64,000 nt of DNA from Rhodospirillales bacterium (GTDB lineage Bacteria; Pseudomonadota; Alphaproteobacteria; Dongiales; Dongiaceae). The notes beneath the pieces were generated by a model. It was not told the origin of the DNA, made no database searches, and saw only the letters and a program-made list of their open reading frames with translations. Made by a program: the position numbers and the translations under genes. The stretch lies in contig VFKA01000040.1 of the NCBI GenBank assembly GCA_009885795.1, forward strand, positions 1-64,000, written 5' to 3'. Below, one piece after another: positions 49,269 through 58,328 of the stretch (position 1 is its first letter; every line of letters begins with the position of its first letter).

Positions 49269-50117
49269 CTAATCCTGGGCGTTGGCCCGGCCGGAGAGCG
49301 CCGCCGACAGCCCGGAGGCGATTTGGCGTTCGCAATGCCGGCTTAGCGTCTTGCGCGAGCCGAACCCATCCAACGTCACGGGTTCGTGGAACCTGACGAC
49401 GGCCTTGATGTGGCCAAGGCACATCAAGCGCCACAGATGGCTGGTAAGGTTCATGTCGCCATACCAGGCGACAAGCGAGCGAAGCGTGTAGCCGAGTGGC
49501 GCTCCGTCGAGCTCGGTGTAGGCGAGCGTGAGCGGCTGCACGACAAGCGGACGGCCTTGCGCGTCGTGCCGTTCGGCGACGGCGAACAAGGCGCTGAAGA
49601 AGGGCTTCAGCCGGTTGCCGTCGTTGCTGGTGCCTTCCGGGAACAGCATCAGATTGTCGCCGGCGGCGAGGCGCGCTTCGATAGCGCTGGCCTGCGCCTT
49701 GGTGGAGTGCCGTTTCCGGTCGACAAAGACGGTGCGCTGGAGCTTCGCCAAGAGCCCGAAGAACGGCCAGTCGGCCACTTCGCTCTTGGCGACGAAGGAG
49801 ACGGGCATCAGGGTCGAGAGCACGATGATGTCGACATAGGAACAGTGATTGCAGACAAAGAGCGTGGGGCGCGCCGGTGAGACAATCCCCAGCGATTCGA
49901 CCCCGAAGCCGAAGAGGCGGCAGCACCAGCGGTGATAGCGCAAGGGAATGCGCTCGCGGGCATCGAGCTTGAGCGCCAGCGCCAGCGCCTGAACGGGAAT
50001 GATCGCGGCGGTCAGCAGCAGATAGAAGCCCAAGCGAATGGCACCGCGAATCGGCGAGCCCAGGCTCAACTCGCCGCTGGCGCGGCGCAAGCCCGATGTT
50101 CCGGCCGCTTCGGTCAT
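49269..50117 (-). CDS. olsA: 1-acyl-glycerol-3-phosphate-type acyltransferase, probable OlsA
   Basis: This PlsC-family acyltransferase of 282 residues has an N-terminal membrane helix (LGFYLLLTAAIIPVQALALAL), the catalytic NHCSYVD (NHx4D variant) and FPEGTSNDGNRLKPF. It lies 11 bp downstream of olsB on the same strand, so OlsA, which acylates lyso-ornithine lipid, is more likely than PlsC. Together OlsB and OlsA make ornithine lipid from ornithine and two acyl-ACPs. Confidence 0.88.
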   Translation of the reverse strand: MTEAAGTSGLRRASGELSLGSPIRGAIRLGFYLLLTAAIIPVQALALALKLDARERIPLRYHRWCCRLFGFGVESLGIVSPARPTLFVCNHCSYVDIIVLSTLMPVSFVAKSEVADWPFFGLLAKLQRTVFVDRKRHSTKAQASAIEARLAAGDNLMLFPEGTSNDGNRLKPFFSALFAVAERHDAQGRPLVVQPLTLAYTELDGAPLGYTLRSLVAWYGDMNLTSHLWRLMCLGHIKAVVRFHEPVTLDGFGSRKTLSRHCERQIASGLSAALSGRANAQD

Positions 50118-50128
50118 GCCGGGCGCGC

Positions 50129-50962
50129 TCAAGCGCCGTCGCGAGCCGTCCCCGCCGGCGGCTGGGGGCCGGTATAATGGCGGACATAGCGCGCGGTCAC
50201 GCGCTCGGATACCACCACGATGCAGACATCGACGGTTCCAAACTGCTTGTCGACGACGGCGCCATCGCCGATGAACCCGCCGACGCGCAGGTAACCCTTG
50301 ATCAGCGGCGGCAATGCCACCAGGGCCATGCGCTTGTCGATGCTCTCCGGCGGCAACAGCCGCATGTCCACATAGCGATCCGCCAGCGCGCGGGGCCGCA
50401 ATTCGGGCGGCGCCAGGTGATGATGATAGAGATAGGAAAGCGGCATGGCCCAACGCTTCGGATCGGTGCCGGGGAAGCTGGCGCAGCCGAACATGACGCC
50501 CACGTCGTAGTAGCGGACGTAATCGGCGATGCCGCGCCACAGCAGCTGCATGGCCGACGCGGTCCTGTGTTCGCGGCCGATGCACGACCGGCCGAGTTCC
50601 AGGATCTCGCCGGGATAGGCGACCAAGGGCGCGATATCGAACTCGTCCACCGAATAGAATCGCCCATGCGAAGCGGCGGCCGCGCGGCGCATCAGCCGAT
50701 AGGTGCCGACGACACCGGACGCGCCGGCGCCGCGGCGCCGGTCGATGACCAGGAGATGATCGCAATAGGGATCGAAACTGTCGAAGTCGCGCCGCGCGGC
50801 TGCCATCGCCGGGGTCGGCGTTGCCGACATCTCCTCGTAGAAGACGCGATAACGCAAGGCTTGCGCCGCCGCGATCTCGTCTTGCGTCTCCGCCAGCCGC
50901 AACTCGAAATCGCCGGCGCGGACATCGACCGGCTTTCCGCTCGCCAGATGTTCAACCGCCAT
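50129..50962 (-). CDS. olsB: L-ornithine N-alpha-acyltransferase, probable OlsB
   Basis: This 277-residue protein belongs to the OlsB-type acyltransferases in the GNAT superfamily. It has RLAETQDEIAAAQALRYRVFYEEM, then FDPYCDHLLVIDRR, GTYRLMRR, ELGRSCIGREHRTASAMQLLWRGIADYV and the GCASFPGTDP block. It transfers a 3-hydroxyacyl chain from ACP to the alpha-amino group of ornithine. Its start lies 11 bp inside fur, linking ornithine-lipid synthesis to an iron/manganese regulator in one transcript. Confidence 0.88.
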   Translation of the reverse strand: MAVEHLASGKPVDVRAGDFELRLAETQDEIAAAQALRYRVFYEEMSATPTPAMAAARRDFDSFDPYCDHLLVIDRRRGAGASGVVGTYRLMRRAAAASHGRFYSVDEFDIAPLVAYPGEILELGRSCIGREHRTASAMQLLWRGIADYVRYYDVGVMFGCASFPGTDPKRWAMPLSYLYHHHLAPPELRPRALADRYVDMRLLPPESIDKRMALVALPPLIKGYLRVGGFIGDGAVVDKQFGTVDVCIVVVSERVTARYVRHYTGPQPPAGTARDGA

Positions 50963-51485
50963 GACCCCTCCCCCCCGATGCCACGGCCCGACCCAAGGTT
51001 GCGTGGCCGTCCTTGTCCGGCCCGTTCGCGGGCTTCTCCGTTTTCGCGGCAAGGGGCACGGCATAGAGTTCCAGCCGGTGCCCCGCCAGTCTGTAACCGA
51101 GCCGTTCGGCGACCTTGCGCTGGAGCGCCTCGATCGCCTCGTCGCGGAATTCAATGACCCGCCCCGACTGAATGTCGATCAGATGGTCGTGATGCTCGGT
51201 CGGGGTTTCCTCGTAGCGCGCGCGCCCGCCGCCGAAATCATGGCGCTCCAGGATATTCGCCTCTTCGAACAGGCGCAGCGTGCGATAGACGGTGGCAACG
51301 CTGACGCCGGCGTCGATTTTCGTGACCCGGCGATGGAGCTGCTCGACATCCGGGTGGTCGGTCGCCTCGGACAAGACCCGCGCGATCAGGCGCCGTTGAT
51401 CGGTCATGCGCAAGCCCTTCGCGGCGCAGAGCTGCTCGAGACGCGACGGTACGACCGGATCGGTTCCCTCAAGGGTGCCCGCCAT
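50952..51485 (-). CDS. fur: Fur/Mur-family metal-responsive regulator
   Basis: This 177-residue Fur-family protein has a winged helix (LCAAKGLRMTDQRRLIARVLSEATDHPDVEQLHRRV ... VSVATVYRTLRLFEEA) and the metal site EHHDHLIDIQSGRVIEF. There is no CxxC zinc pair in the C-terminal part, as in many alphaproteobacterial Fur/Mur proteins. Some of these sense manganese rather than iron. The C-terminus is extended by about 40 residues rich in Gly, Lys and Asp. It is the second Fur-family gene of the window, after irr. Confidence 0.92.
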   Translation of the reverse strand: MAGTLEGTDPVVPSRLEQLCAAKGLRMTDQRRLIARVLSEATDHPDVEQLHRRVTKIDAGVSVATVYRTLRLFEEANILERHDFGGGRARYEETPTEHHDHLIDIQSGRVIEFRDEAIEALQRKVAERLGYRLAGHRLELYAVPLAAKTEKPANGPDKDGHATLGRAVASGGRGHGG

Positions 51486-51585
51486 GGGCGAATTATAACC
51501 GATGGGCCTGGAGCCGCCTAATGCGAAGACGCGTTTGACCCCAAGGTTTAACATTCCAGGATTATTATTGTTTTTCCATCTGTTA

Positions 51586-52050
51586 TCAGGAAGTTTCACC
51601 GCCGTCGCGGCGCAAGAGGATAGCGTCGATGACGCCGGACTTGGTCCGGTAGTAGCCGCGCCGCCGGCCGGCCGGCAGGAATCCGGCGCCGGCGTAGAGG
51701 GCGAGCGCGGCCATGTTGTCCTGCGACACCTCGAGAAAAATCGGCTGGGGCCCGAGCCGGGCGACGGCGGCGGCGAGCAGCGAACGCCCGACGCCTTGCC
51801 GGCGGCTTTCCGGCAGCACGCCGATCGACAGGATTTCCGCCTCGCCGCCGGCCGCGCGTACAAGGACATAGCCGCGCGGGGCGCCATCGACATGCGCGAT
51901 CCAGCCCATCGCCCCCGGCGACGCCAACAGCGCCGCGATGGCGTCGCGGTCCCAATGTTCGTCGAAGCAGGCGCGGTTGATGCCGGCCACGACATCGAGC
52001 GAAAACGCGTCGAGCGGATCGATCGCCGGAGCCGAGTTCGACTTGTTCAC
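51586..52050 (-). CDS. rimI: ribosomal protein S18-alanine N-acetyltransferase RimI
   Basis: This 154-residue GNAT enzyme has the acetyl-CoA loop ILSIGVLPESRRQGVGRSLL and the substrate-side NMAALALYAGAGFLPAGRRRGYY. It acetylates the N-terminal alanine of S18. It starts at GTG 52050 with a 4-bp overlap with the tsaB stop. The tsaB-rimI-fur order is conserved in alphaproteobacteria. The 51486-51585 gap before fur is AT-rich and may hold its promoter. Confidence 0.93.
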   Translation of the reverse strand: MNKSNSAPAIDPLDAFSLDVVAGINRACFDEHWDRDAIAALLASPGAMGWIAHVDGAPRGYVLVRAAGGEAEILSIGVLPESRRQGVGRSLLAAAVARLGPQPIFLEVSQDNMAALALYAGAGFLPAGRRRGYYRTKSGVIDAILLRRDGGETS

Positions 52051-52739
52051 GTGGCCAGCGTGACGGCTGGGGCCTGAAGATAGATCGGCGTGGGCGGGAG
52101 CCTGGCCGCCATCGGTCCTTCGGCCACGAGCCACGCGACATCGCCGGCGTCGGGAAGGCCCGGACCCGGCGCGACGGTGATGGTCCGTCCGGACATAGCG
52201 GCGAGGGCAAGCGCCGGCGCGCCATCGCCGACCACGAGGACGGGGCCGTCGGGAAGTGTCGCGACGAACGCTTCGGGCGAGAAGACGCCGGGTTCGGTCC
52301 TTGGCGCAAGATCGGGACCGAAGCGCTGCGCGTAGAGCCCGGCGCGCTTGTTGTCGATGACGGCGGCGATCTCGCCATCCGTTGGCGCCGCGAGGCGCGC
52401 GCCCGCGGCAAGCGCCTGGAGCGTGCCGATCCCGATGACCGGCCGGCCGGCGGCAAGGCCGATCCCAAGGGCGGCGGCAAGTGCTATTCGCAGTCCGGTA
52501 AAGGCGCCGGGACCCACGGTCACGGCGACCGCGTCCAAATCCGCATAACCGATTCCGGCGCCGGCCATGATCGTCTCGATCATCGGCACAAGAACTTCCG
52601 CGTGGCCGCGCGCCATCGGGCGGGATTGGCTGGCCGCGATCGCGCCTTGACGCCACACCGCCGCCGAACATGCGGCCGCGGAACAGTCGAGGGCAAGCAC
52701 GACCCGAAAGGGCGAGGGGTTGCTTTCATTGCCGGCCAT
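52047..52739 (-). CDS. tsaB: tRNA threonylcarbamoyladenosine biosynthesis protein TsaB
   Basis: TsaB is an ASKHA-fold partner of TsaD in t6A37 synthesis. The 230 residues begin near VLALDCSAAACSAAVWR and include GPGAFTGLRIALAAALGIGLA. ATG 52739 is preferred over the longer frame, since the first 25 extra residues are low in family similarity. Divergent from the VanX-like gene with 32 bp between starts. Confidence 0.93.
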   Translation of the reverse strand: MAGNESNPSPFRVVLALDCSAAACSAAVWRQGAIAASQSRPMARGHAEVLVPMIETIMAGAGIGYADLDAVAVTVGPGAFTGLRIALAAALGIGLAAGRPVIGIGTLQALAAGARLAAPTDGEIAAVIDNKRAGLYAQRFGPDLAPRTEPGVFSPEAFVATLPDGPVLVVGDGAPALALAAMSGRTITVAPGPGLPDAGDVAWLVAEGPMAARLPPTPIYLQAPAVTLAT

Positions 52740-52771
52740 GGTAGGAGTGGCCGTCTTTGTTGGGGGGCGCG

Positions 52772-53341
52772 ATGAATCTGTCACCCGGGGGCGGCCTCGT
52801 TGCGATCGGACCACCCGAATTCGACCTCGACGTGGCGCTCGCTTACGCCACCGCCGACAATATCACCGGCAAGCCGATCTATCGCCACGCCCGTTGCTAC
52901 CTGCACCCCAAGGCGGCCGAGCATTTGGGGCAAGCCATCGCGCTGGCCCGGCATATCGGTTGCCGGCTCAAGATCTTCGACGCCTTCCGCCCGACCGAGG
53001 CGCAATGGGTGTTGTGGAACCACACGCCCGATCCGGAATTCCTGGCCGATCCCCGGAAAGGTTCGCCGCATTCGCGCGGCGCCGCCGTCGATCTGACGCT
53101 GATCGACGAGACAGGCGTCGAACTCGACATGGGCACCGGCTTCGACGCCTTCAGCCCCCAGGCGCACCACGGCCGGCTCGACATCCTCCCCTCGGCCGGG
53201 CGCCATCGCGCCATTCTGCTCGGCCTCATGACCGCCGCCGGCTGGGACAATTATCGCAACGAATGGTGGCACTACCAGCTGTTCAACGCCCGCGACTATC
53301 CGCTGGTGAGCGACGGGGAGCTCGGCGCCGGATTGATGTAG
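52772..53341 (+). CDS. D-alanyl-D-alanine dipeptidase (VanX/DdpX family)
   Basis: This 189-residue zinc dipeptidase has the motif SPHSRGAAVDLTLID (SxHxxGxAxD) and NEWWHYQLF (ExxWH) near the end, both complete. No signal peptide is visible, so cytosolic turnover of D-Ala-D-Ala from peptidoglycan recycling is the likely role, as for E. coli DdpX. No vancomycin-resistance ligase or regulator is nearby. ATG 52772 is preceded by GGGGGGCG; a TTG 5 codons upstream is less likely. Confidence 0.92.
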   Translation: MNLSPGGGLVAIGPPEFDLDVALAYATADNITGKPIYRHARCYLHPKAAEHLGQAIALARHIGCRLKIFDAFRPTEAQWVLWNHTPDPEFLADPRKGSPHSRGAAVDLTLIDETGVELDMGTGFDAFSPQAHHGRLDILPSAGRHRAILLGLMTAAGWDNYRNEWWHYQLFNARDYPLVSDGELGAGLM

Positions 53342-53346
53342 CCGCC

Positions 53347-53937
53347 TCACAGGATCCGGCATGCCTCGTCGAACGCCAGGCGGGCCGCGCGCGGTTTCAG
53401 GCGCGCCCCGTCGCCATGGCCCAGATTGAGGAGAAAGTTCGACTTCACCTTGCCCTCGGGAAAGAAGGCGGCATCGACCTTGGCATTGTCGAAGCCGGAC
53501 ATGGGGCCGCAATCGAGCCCAAGAGCGCGCGCCGCCAGGATGAAATAGGCGCCTTGCAGCGAACCGTTGCGAAAGGCCGTGCTACGAATGGCCGCGTCCT
53601 TGCCGACGAACCAGGAGCGCGCGTCGGCCTCTGGGTGGAGAAGCGGCAAGCGCTCGTAAAATTCGAGGTCATGGGCGACGATGGCGCAAACGGGCGCGCT
53701 CATCGTCTGTTCGACATTGCCGCGATCGAGCGCCGGCCGCAGACGCTCCTTGGCCTCGGCCGAGCGAACGAAAACGAGGCGCATCGGACTGCAATTGGCG
53801 CTGGTCGGCCCCATCTTGGCCAGTTCGTAAGCCGCCTGCAGCAGCGAATCGGGAACCGGATCGGGGCGCCAGGAGCGGTGCGTCCGCGCTTCGCGAAAGA
53901 TGACGTCGAGCCAGCGGTCGTCGAGAATTTGTCGCAA
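53347..53937 (-). CDS. nitroreductase-family malonic semialdehyde reductase-like protein (RutE/HadB type)
   Basis: This 196-residue FMN protein belongs to the RutE/YdfN branch: [39 protein letters not shown] at the N-terminus, [28 protein letters not shown], and [12 protein letters not shown]. RutE reduces malonic semialdehyde to 3-hydroxypropionate in uracil breakdown, but no other rut genes are here, so the substrate may differ. Its stop faces that of the VanX-like gene, 5 bp apart. Confidence 0.9.
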   Translation of the reverse strand: MRQILDDRWLDVIFREARTHRSWRPDPVPDSLLQAAYELAKMGPTSANCSPMRLVFVRSAEAKERLRPALDRGNVEQTMSAPVCAIVAHDLEFYERLPLLHPEADARSWFVGKDAAIRSTAFRNGSLQGAYFILAARALGLDCGPMSGFDNAKVDAAFFPEGKVKSNFLLNLGHGDGARLKPRAARLAFDEACRIL

Positions 53938-53950
53938 GGAAGAACCTGCT

Positions 53951-54964
53951 CTAGCGGCGCGCGACGATGAGGTTGGACGATATGCGCCGATCGAGGCGGG
54001 CCTTGTCGAATCGCGCGAGTCCGTTATCGCGGATGAGCCCGCGAATGTCGGCTACATAGGCTTCGCGCCGCTCCGAATAGAGGCGCAAATAACGCGCCAG
54101 CCGATAGCCGTCGAGCCGGTCCCCGGCTCGGCGAATCTCGGATCGCACTTTACGAAAATCGGCATAGGCCCGATGGTTGTTGAGGTTGCGCGCATAGGAA
54201 TGGACCGCGCCGAAGAGGTCCGCGAATTCCCGCACTTGACCGGACCCGCCGATCTTGGCGCCGGCGGCGGACACCATTTCGCCGAAGAGCGCATTGTCCT
54301 CGCGCGCCGGGCGCGACGTGCCCCAACCGGTTTCGATCGCGGCTTGCGCCAGCGCCAGCGACGGCGGCACGATATCGACGCGCTTCACGAGATCGTCCAG
54401 CCGGTCCGTCCGACCGCCATAGCGCCGGGCGAGGTCGGCGAGCCAGGCGCGATCCTTGGCGCTTGGCGTCGCGCCGGAGCGCACCCGCGCCTCGATGTCT
54501 TGAAGCCGCCGACGTTCGGCGGCAATGGTTTCGTTCACCAGCAGCACGAGCGGCAATGCCGCGCGGATGAACAGCGATTTTCGCGAACCATTGTCCGGAA
54601 TGCTTTCGATGTCGCCGGGCAGGCTGGCGGAGAAAAGGCGCGGAACCGCCGATCCGGCTTTGACCCCTTCGAGATCGAACCCCTCGGCGTGGAACATGGA
54701 CGCAAGCGCGTCGGCGTCGTCGATCCGCACGACCTCGGCATTGAGCAGCGACCCGGGCTTCGCGACACGATGGCTGTCGGCCAAGCCGGCGCCGAGAACC
54801 GTCAAGCCGAGCAATGTCGCGCCGGCGAGGAGCGCCGGAATGGCGACAAGAATATAGGCGCGGCGGCCGCGCCATAGGGGCGCGAGCCTTGTCATTGTCG
54901 AACGAATCGCCGCGGCTCGGAACTCATCGGCCAATCGAAAGCGCTCCCGATCGTTGGATGTCAA
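53951..54964 (-). CDS. Bax-like glucosaminidase, membrane-anchored
   Basis: This 337-residue protein has one N-terminal membrane helix (about 36-58). The C-terminal half is the mannosyl-glycoprotein endo-beta-N-acetylglucosaminidase (Bax/FlgJ-like) domain: [29 protein letters not shown] contains the catalytic Glu. Also seen are [17 protein letters not shown] and [23 protein letters not shown]. It probably cleaves peptidoglycan at the outer face of the inner membrane. It lies 13 bp upstream of the RutE-like gene. Confidence 0.9.
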   Translation of the reverse strand: MTSNDRERFRLADEFRAAAIRSTMTRLAPLWRGRRAYILVAIPALLAGATLLGLTVLGAGLADSHRVAKPGSLLNAEVVRIDDADALASMFHAEGFDLEGVKAGSAVPRLFSASLPGDIESIPDNGSRKSLFIRAALPLVLLVNETIAAERRRLQDIEARVRSGATPSAKDRAWLADLARRYGGRTDRLDDLVKRVDIVPPSLALAQAAIETGWGTSRPAREDNALFGEMVSAAGAKIGGSGQVREFADLFGAVHSYARNLNNHRAYADFRKVRSEIRRAGDRLDGYRLARYLRLYSERREAYVADIRGLIRDNGLARFDKARLDRRISSNLIVARR

Positions 54965-55009
54965 GGGTGACGGCGAGGGTGTCCGAGACGCCCGCGCGGC
55001 CGCGCCAGG

Positions 55010-55561
55010 TTATTGCACGGCGCGGATTTCCAGGATTTCTGGGATATAGTGCCTAAGCATGTTCTCGATCCCCATCTTCAAGGTCGCCGTCGAGCTCGGG
55101 CATCCGGCGCACGAGCCTTGCAAGTGAAGATAGACGATGCCGTCGCGAAACTCTCGAAACACGATGTCGCCGCCATCCTGGGCCACGGCGGGGCGCACGC
55201 GCGTGTCGAGCAGTTCCTTGATCTGGGTCACGATTTCATCGTCCTCGCCCGCCGAGACCTCGGGCGCGGGCGCTTCGGACTCGATCACCGGCCTGTTGGC
55301 GACGAAGTGCTCCATGATGACGCCGAGAAGGGCGGGCTTCAGCACCTGCCATTCCTTGTCGGCGCGTTTGGTGACGGTGACGAAATCGCCGCCGAGGAAG
55401 ACCCCGCCGACACCGTCCACCTGGAAGAGCCGGAGCGCCAGCGGCGAGCGCCCCGCCGTCTCGGGCGACGTGAAATCGGCGGTCCCTCGTCCCATCACGG
55501 CGCGGCCCGGCAGGAACTTCAGCGTCGCCGGATTCGGGGTCTGTTCGGTTTCGATGAACAT
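55010..55561 (-). CDS. NifU-like Fe-S cluster scaffold protein (Nfu)
   Basis: This 183-residue Nfu protein has an N-terminal Nfu_N domain (MFIETEQTPNPATLKFLPGRAV) and a C-terminal NifU domain with the cluster-binding CAGC (HLQGSCAGCPSSTATLKMGIENMLR). It delivers 4Fe-4S clusters to target enzymes. It lies near uspA and tsaB, as commonly found. Divergent from the second cyclase gene. Confidence 0.95.
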   Translation of the reverse strand: MFIETEQTPNPATLKFLPGRAVMGRGTADFTSPETAGRSPLALRLFQVDGVGGVFLGGDFVTVTKRADKEWQVLKPALLGVIMEHFVANRPVIESEAPAPEVSAGEDDEIVTQIKELLDTRVRPAVAQDGGDIVFREFRDGIVYLHLQGSCAGCPSSTATLKMGIENMLRHYIPEILEIRAVQ

Positions 55562-55694
55562 GTGCCTCTCCTTAGGTTCAAGGGAAGATGGGCCGGGACA
55601 GGGTCGATTTCAAGCGATTAGCTTGCCAGCGGCGGAGGGCGCCCCCAAATAACCTAGGTCCTTGCGAGCGCTATGGCCCCTGCCCACGAAGCTC

Positions 55695-56903
55695 ATGAAC
55701 ACCTCACGGTCCATGCCAAAGCCATCTTCCGAGCCCCGCAACGCCGCCTTGGTCGAATGGTTGGTGCGCGAGGCCCGCGAGCTGCCGAGCATGGCCGCCG
55801 TCATCGGCGGTTTCGCCCGCCACCTTGCCCAAGACGGCCTTAGCTTCCAGCGCCTGTTCGTCAGCACGCGCACGCTTCACCCGCAATTGGCCGCCGTCGG
55901 CTATGTGTGGCGTCATGGCGACCAGGATGCGCGCGAAGCCCCGCGCCCGCATGGGATATTGGAGAGCGCGCTCTACCTCGGCAGCCCGATTAAGATTGTC
56001 TTCGATTCCGGCCAGGAGGTGCGTCGTCGGTTGGAGGCGCCGGAATCGACGGAGGAGTTTCCGATTCTGGCCGAAATGCGCGCGGAAGGCGCTACCGATT
56101 ACGTGGCCATGCCGATCCGCTTGAGCCAGGGCCGCATGAACGTGCTGACGCTGGCGACCGACCGGCAAGGGGGCTTCGCCGAAGCCGAGCTCGCGCTGGT
56201 GCGCGACGCTCTTCCCTATCTGGCGCTGGTCCTCGAGATCAAGGAAACCCGGCGCATGGCGGCGACGTTGCTGGAGACTTATCTCGGGCGCGACGCCGGC
56301 CGGCGCGTGCTGGGTGGTTTGGTGAAGCGCGGCGACGTGGTCAGCCTGGCGGCGGCGCTCTGGTACTGCGACCTGCGGAATTTCACCGCCCTATCCGAGC
56401 GGATGGAGCGCGGCGAGCTGATCGGCGCGTTGAACGATTATTTCGCCTGCATGGCGGGCGCCGTGCATGCCCATGGCGGCGAGGTGCTGAAGTTCATCGG
56501 CGACGCCATGCTGGCGATCTTTCCCATCGCCGACGACCTCGACCGCGACCGCGCGTGCCTGGCCGCGTTTGCCGCCGCCGAGGACGCGCTGGCGGCGTTC
56601 GACGAGATGAACACGCGCCGGCGCGCCGATGGGCTCGAAACCCTCGAACTCGGGCTGGCGCTCCATGCGGGATCGGTCACCTACGGCAACATCGGCGCCC
56701 CCGACCGCCTCGACTTCACCGTCATCGGCCCCGCCGTCAACATGGTGACCCGGCTGGAAAGCCTGTGCCGAAAGTTGGGGCGCCGGCTTCTGGCGTCGGC
56801 GCGATTTGCCTCGCCCTGCGGCTCCAAGCTGATCCCGCTCGGCCGCCACGCCTTGCGCGGTATCGCCGAACCGCAAGAAATCTTCGGCCTGCCGAAGGAT
56901 TAG
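55695..56903 (+). CDS. adenylate/guanylate cyclase, class III, with N-terminal GAF-like region
   Basis: This 402-residue cytosolic protein has a C-terminal cyclase domain from about residue 215. Both metal aspartates are in ALWYCDLRNFTALSERM and LKFIGDAMLAIFPI. DFTVIGPAVNMVTRLESLC follows, with LGLALHAGSVTYGNIGAPDRL just before. The N-terminal 190 residues (PQLAAVGYVWRHGDQDAREAPRPHG, ATDYVAMPI ... NVLTLATDRQGGF) read like a sensory GAF-type fold. The ligand is unknown. The start could also be ATG 55713. It is the second cyclase in this window. Confidence 0.9.
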   Translation: MNTSRSMPKPSSEPRNAALVEWLVREARELPSMAAVIGGFARHLAQDGLSFQRLFVSTRTLHPQLAAVGYVWRHGDQDAREAPRPHGILESALYLGSPIKIVFDSGQEVRRRLEAPESTEEFPILAEMRAEGATDYVAMPIRLSQGRMNVLTLATDRQGGFAEAELALVRDALPYLALVLEIKETRRMAATLLETYLGRDAGRRVLGGLVKRGDVVSLAAALWYCDLRNFTALSERMERGELIGALNDYFACMAGAVHAHGGEVLKFIGDAMLAIFPIADDLDRDRACLAAFAAAEDALAAFDEMNTRRRADGLETLELGLALHAGSVTYGNIGAPDRLDFTVIGPAVNMVTRLESLCRKLGRRLLASARFASPCGSKLIPLGRHALRGIAEPQEIFGLPKD

Positions 56904-56949
56904 GCGATCGATTCCATGAAACCTCTCATGTCCCCGAGCAAGGATTCAC

Positions 56950-57011
56950 CACAGAGACACAGAGGCACAGAGCCAGGACCAAAGGCGCCTCTGTGCCTCT
57001 GTGCCTCTGTG
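56950..57011. terminator. long hairpin of period-8 CACAGAG repeats between convergent genes
   Basis: Three CACAGAG units spaced one base apart (56950-56972) and their exact inverse, three CTCTGTG units (56989-57011), give perfect 23-bp arms round a 16-base loop. It lies between the ends of the cyclase gene (plus) and uspA (minus), so it can serve both transcripts. Similar CACAGAG-rich intergenic repeats occur in other bacteria. Confidence 0.6.
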
Positions 57012-57060
57012 ATTCCGGCGATGGTTCCGAGCATATGATTCGATCCTCGGAAACGATGTA

Positions 57061-57588
57061 CTAGGCGATCTTCTCGATGTCCTCGAGGGTGAGGTTGCCG
57101 GGCACGATCGTGACCGGCACCCGCAGCCGGCCGACGAACTTGCCGGTCAGCGACGAGACCAACGGCCCCGGACCCTTGGCGCCGGTCGCCGCGCCCAGCA
57201 CCAGGATCGAGATGCCGGGTTCCTCGGCGATGAGCTTCAAGACCTCATCGGGGCGCGCGCCTTCGCGCACGTAGAGGATCGGCATGGACCCCGAAAGCTT
57301 GTCCACCTCGGCCGCCATCTTCTGCAGCAAGCGCTCGGCTTCCTGGCGGCTTTCCTCCTTCATGAGTTCGCCCACGCCGATCCATTCGCTGGGCTCGCCG
57401 GTCTCGACCACGTAGAGGAGGGCGACGCGCCCGCCGGTCTTCCAGGCGCGCCGGCACGCATAATGAAGCGCCAGCTTGAGCTCGGGCGTGTTGTCGACGA
57501 CGACCAGGAAAACGCGGTCGGCCACCTTCCGGGGCGGCGGTGGCGGCTGGGTGGGATCGCTCGGCGGCGCCGATGTCGGTTCGTTCAT
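57061..57588 (-). CDS. universal stress protein (UspA family)
   Basis: This 175-residue UspA-type protein reads VFLVVVDNTPELKLALHYACRRAWKTGGRVALLYVVE, ending in ILVLGAATGAKGPGPLVSSLTGKFVGRLRVPVTIVPG. The G-x2-G-x9-G-(S/T) nucleotide motif is recognisable. The first 30 residues are proline-rich. ATG 57588 has GGGAGGT eight bases upstream, overlapping the stop of the TIGR02186 gene. In alphaproteobacteria this gene lies near nfu and trpS. Confidence 0.92.
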   Translation of the reverse strand: MNEPTSAPPSDPTQPPPPPRKVADRVFLVVVDNTPELKLALHYACRRAWKTGGRVALLYVVETGEPSEWIGVGELMKEESRQEAERLLQKMAAEVDKLSGSMPILYVREGARPDEVLKLIAEEPGISILVLGAATGAKGPGPLVSSLTGKFVGRLRVPVTIVPGNLTLEDIEKIA

Positions 57589-57593
57589 CGTCT

Positions 57594-58328
57594 TTACCTC
57601 CCGCGGAACGCCAAATGGGCGATCCAACCAGCCAAGAGCGCGACCAGTATGGCGATGGCGCCATAGAGCGCGCTGTTACGGTGCGCGAATTCGAAGATGT
57701 CCGCGCCCACGCCGATTTTGCCGATGACAAGGGGGGTCGTCTGCGCGCTGACGACCGCGCCCTCGCGCACCAGCAGAACCTCGATGAGATAGGAGCCGGT
57801 CGGGACGTTGGCGGGAAAACGCAGATTGGCGCGAAACAGCTGACCGCCGAGAAACGAGACCTGGCCGACTTCGTCCGCGAAGTGACCCAGCGCCTGCTTG
57901 TTGCGGATGAGCGCCTTGCGGAATGGCTCGGCCTCCGGCCCCTCCGGTGTCGCAGCGAGTACCAGGCGGTCGTACCCGATCTGATGGGGCGCCAGCACGC
58001 TCTCGGCGATCGTGTCGTCGAGCAGTCGGCTGCTGGCCAGCGCATAGAAGCTCGGCACCTCGGAGAAGCGCACCTGCGCGCGATTGACCCACAGGCCGGC
58101 GACCCGTTCCTTGCGCCGCACCACGACGTCGCCCACCGGCCCGCGTATCACGATGATGATATCGCCCGGACCATCGACGGACCCAAAGAGGACGACGTCG
58201 GTGCCGGTGAACCCGGCGGTGATCGCGACCAGATGGTCCGACAGATCGGCGACCAGCGCTTCGCCCGCCGCGGCCCCCGGGGCGAGCAGCGCCGCCGCGA
58301 AAGCGAGCACGCGAAGCAGGCGGCTCAT
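57594..58328 (-). CDS. TIGR02186-family membrane protein
   Basis: This 244-residue protein has a signal peptide (LLRVLAFAAALLAPGAAAGEAL), a long periplasmic portion (FTGTDVVLFGSVDGPGDIIIVIRGPVGDVVVRRKERVAGLWVNRAQV) and one C-terminal membrane helix (GAIAILVALLAGWIAHLAF). It matches what I know of the TIGR02186 family of alphaproteobacterial proteins next to TauE/SafE exporters. The function is unknown; a periplasmic accessory to the exporter is plausible. It overlaps the exporter gene by 4 bp. Confidence 0.88.
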   Translation of the reverse strand: MSRLLRVLAFAAALLAPGAAAGEALVADLSDHLVAITAGFTGTDVVLFGSVDGPGDIIIVIRGPVGDVVVRRKERVAGLWVNRAQVRFSEVPSFYALASSRLLDDTIAESVLAPHQIGYDRLVLAATPEGPEAEPFRKALIRNKQALGHFADEVGQVSFLGGQLFRANLRFPANVPTGSYLIEVLLVREGAVVSAQTTPLVIGKIGVGADIFEFAHRNSALYGAIAILVALLAGWIAHLAFRGR

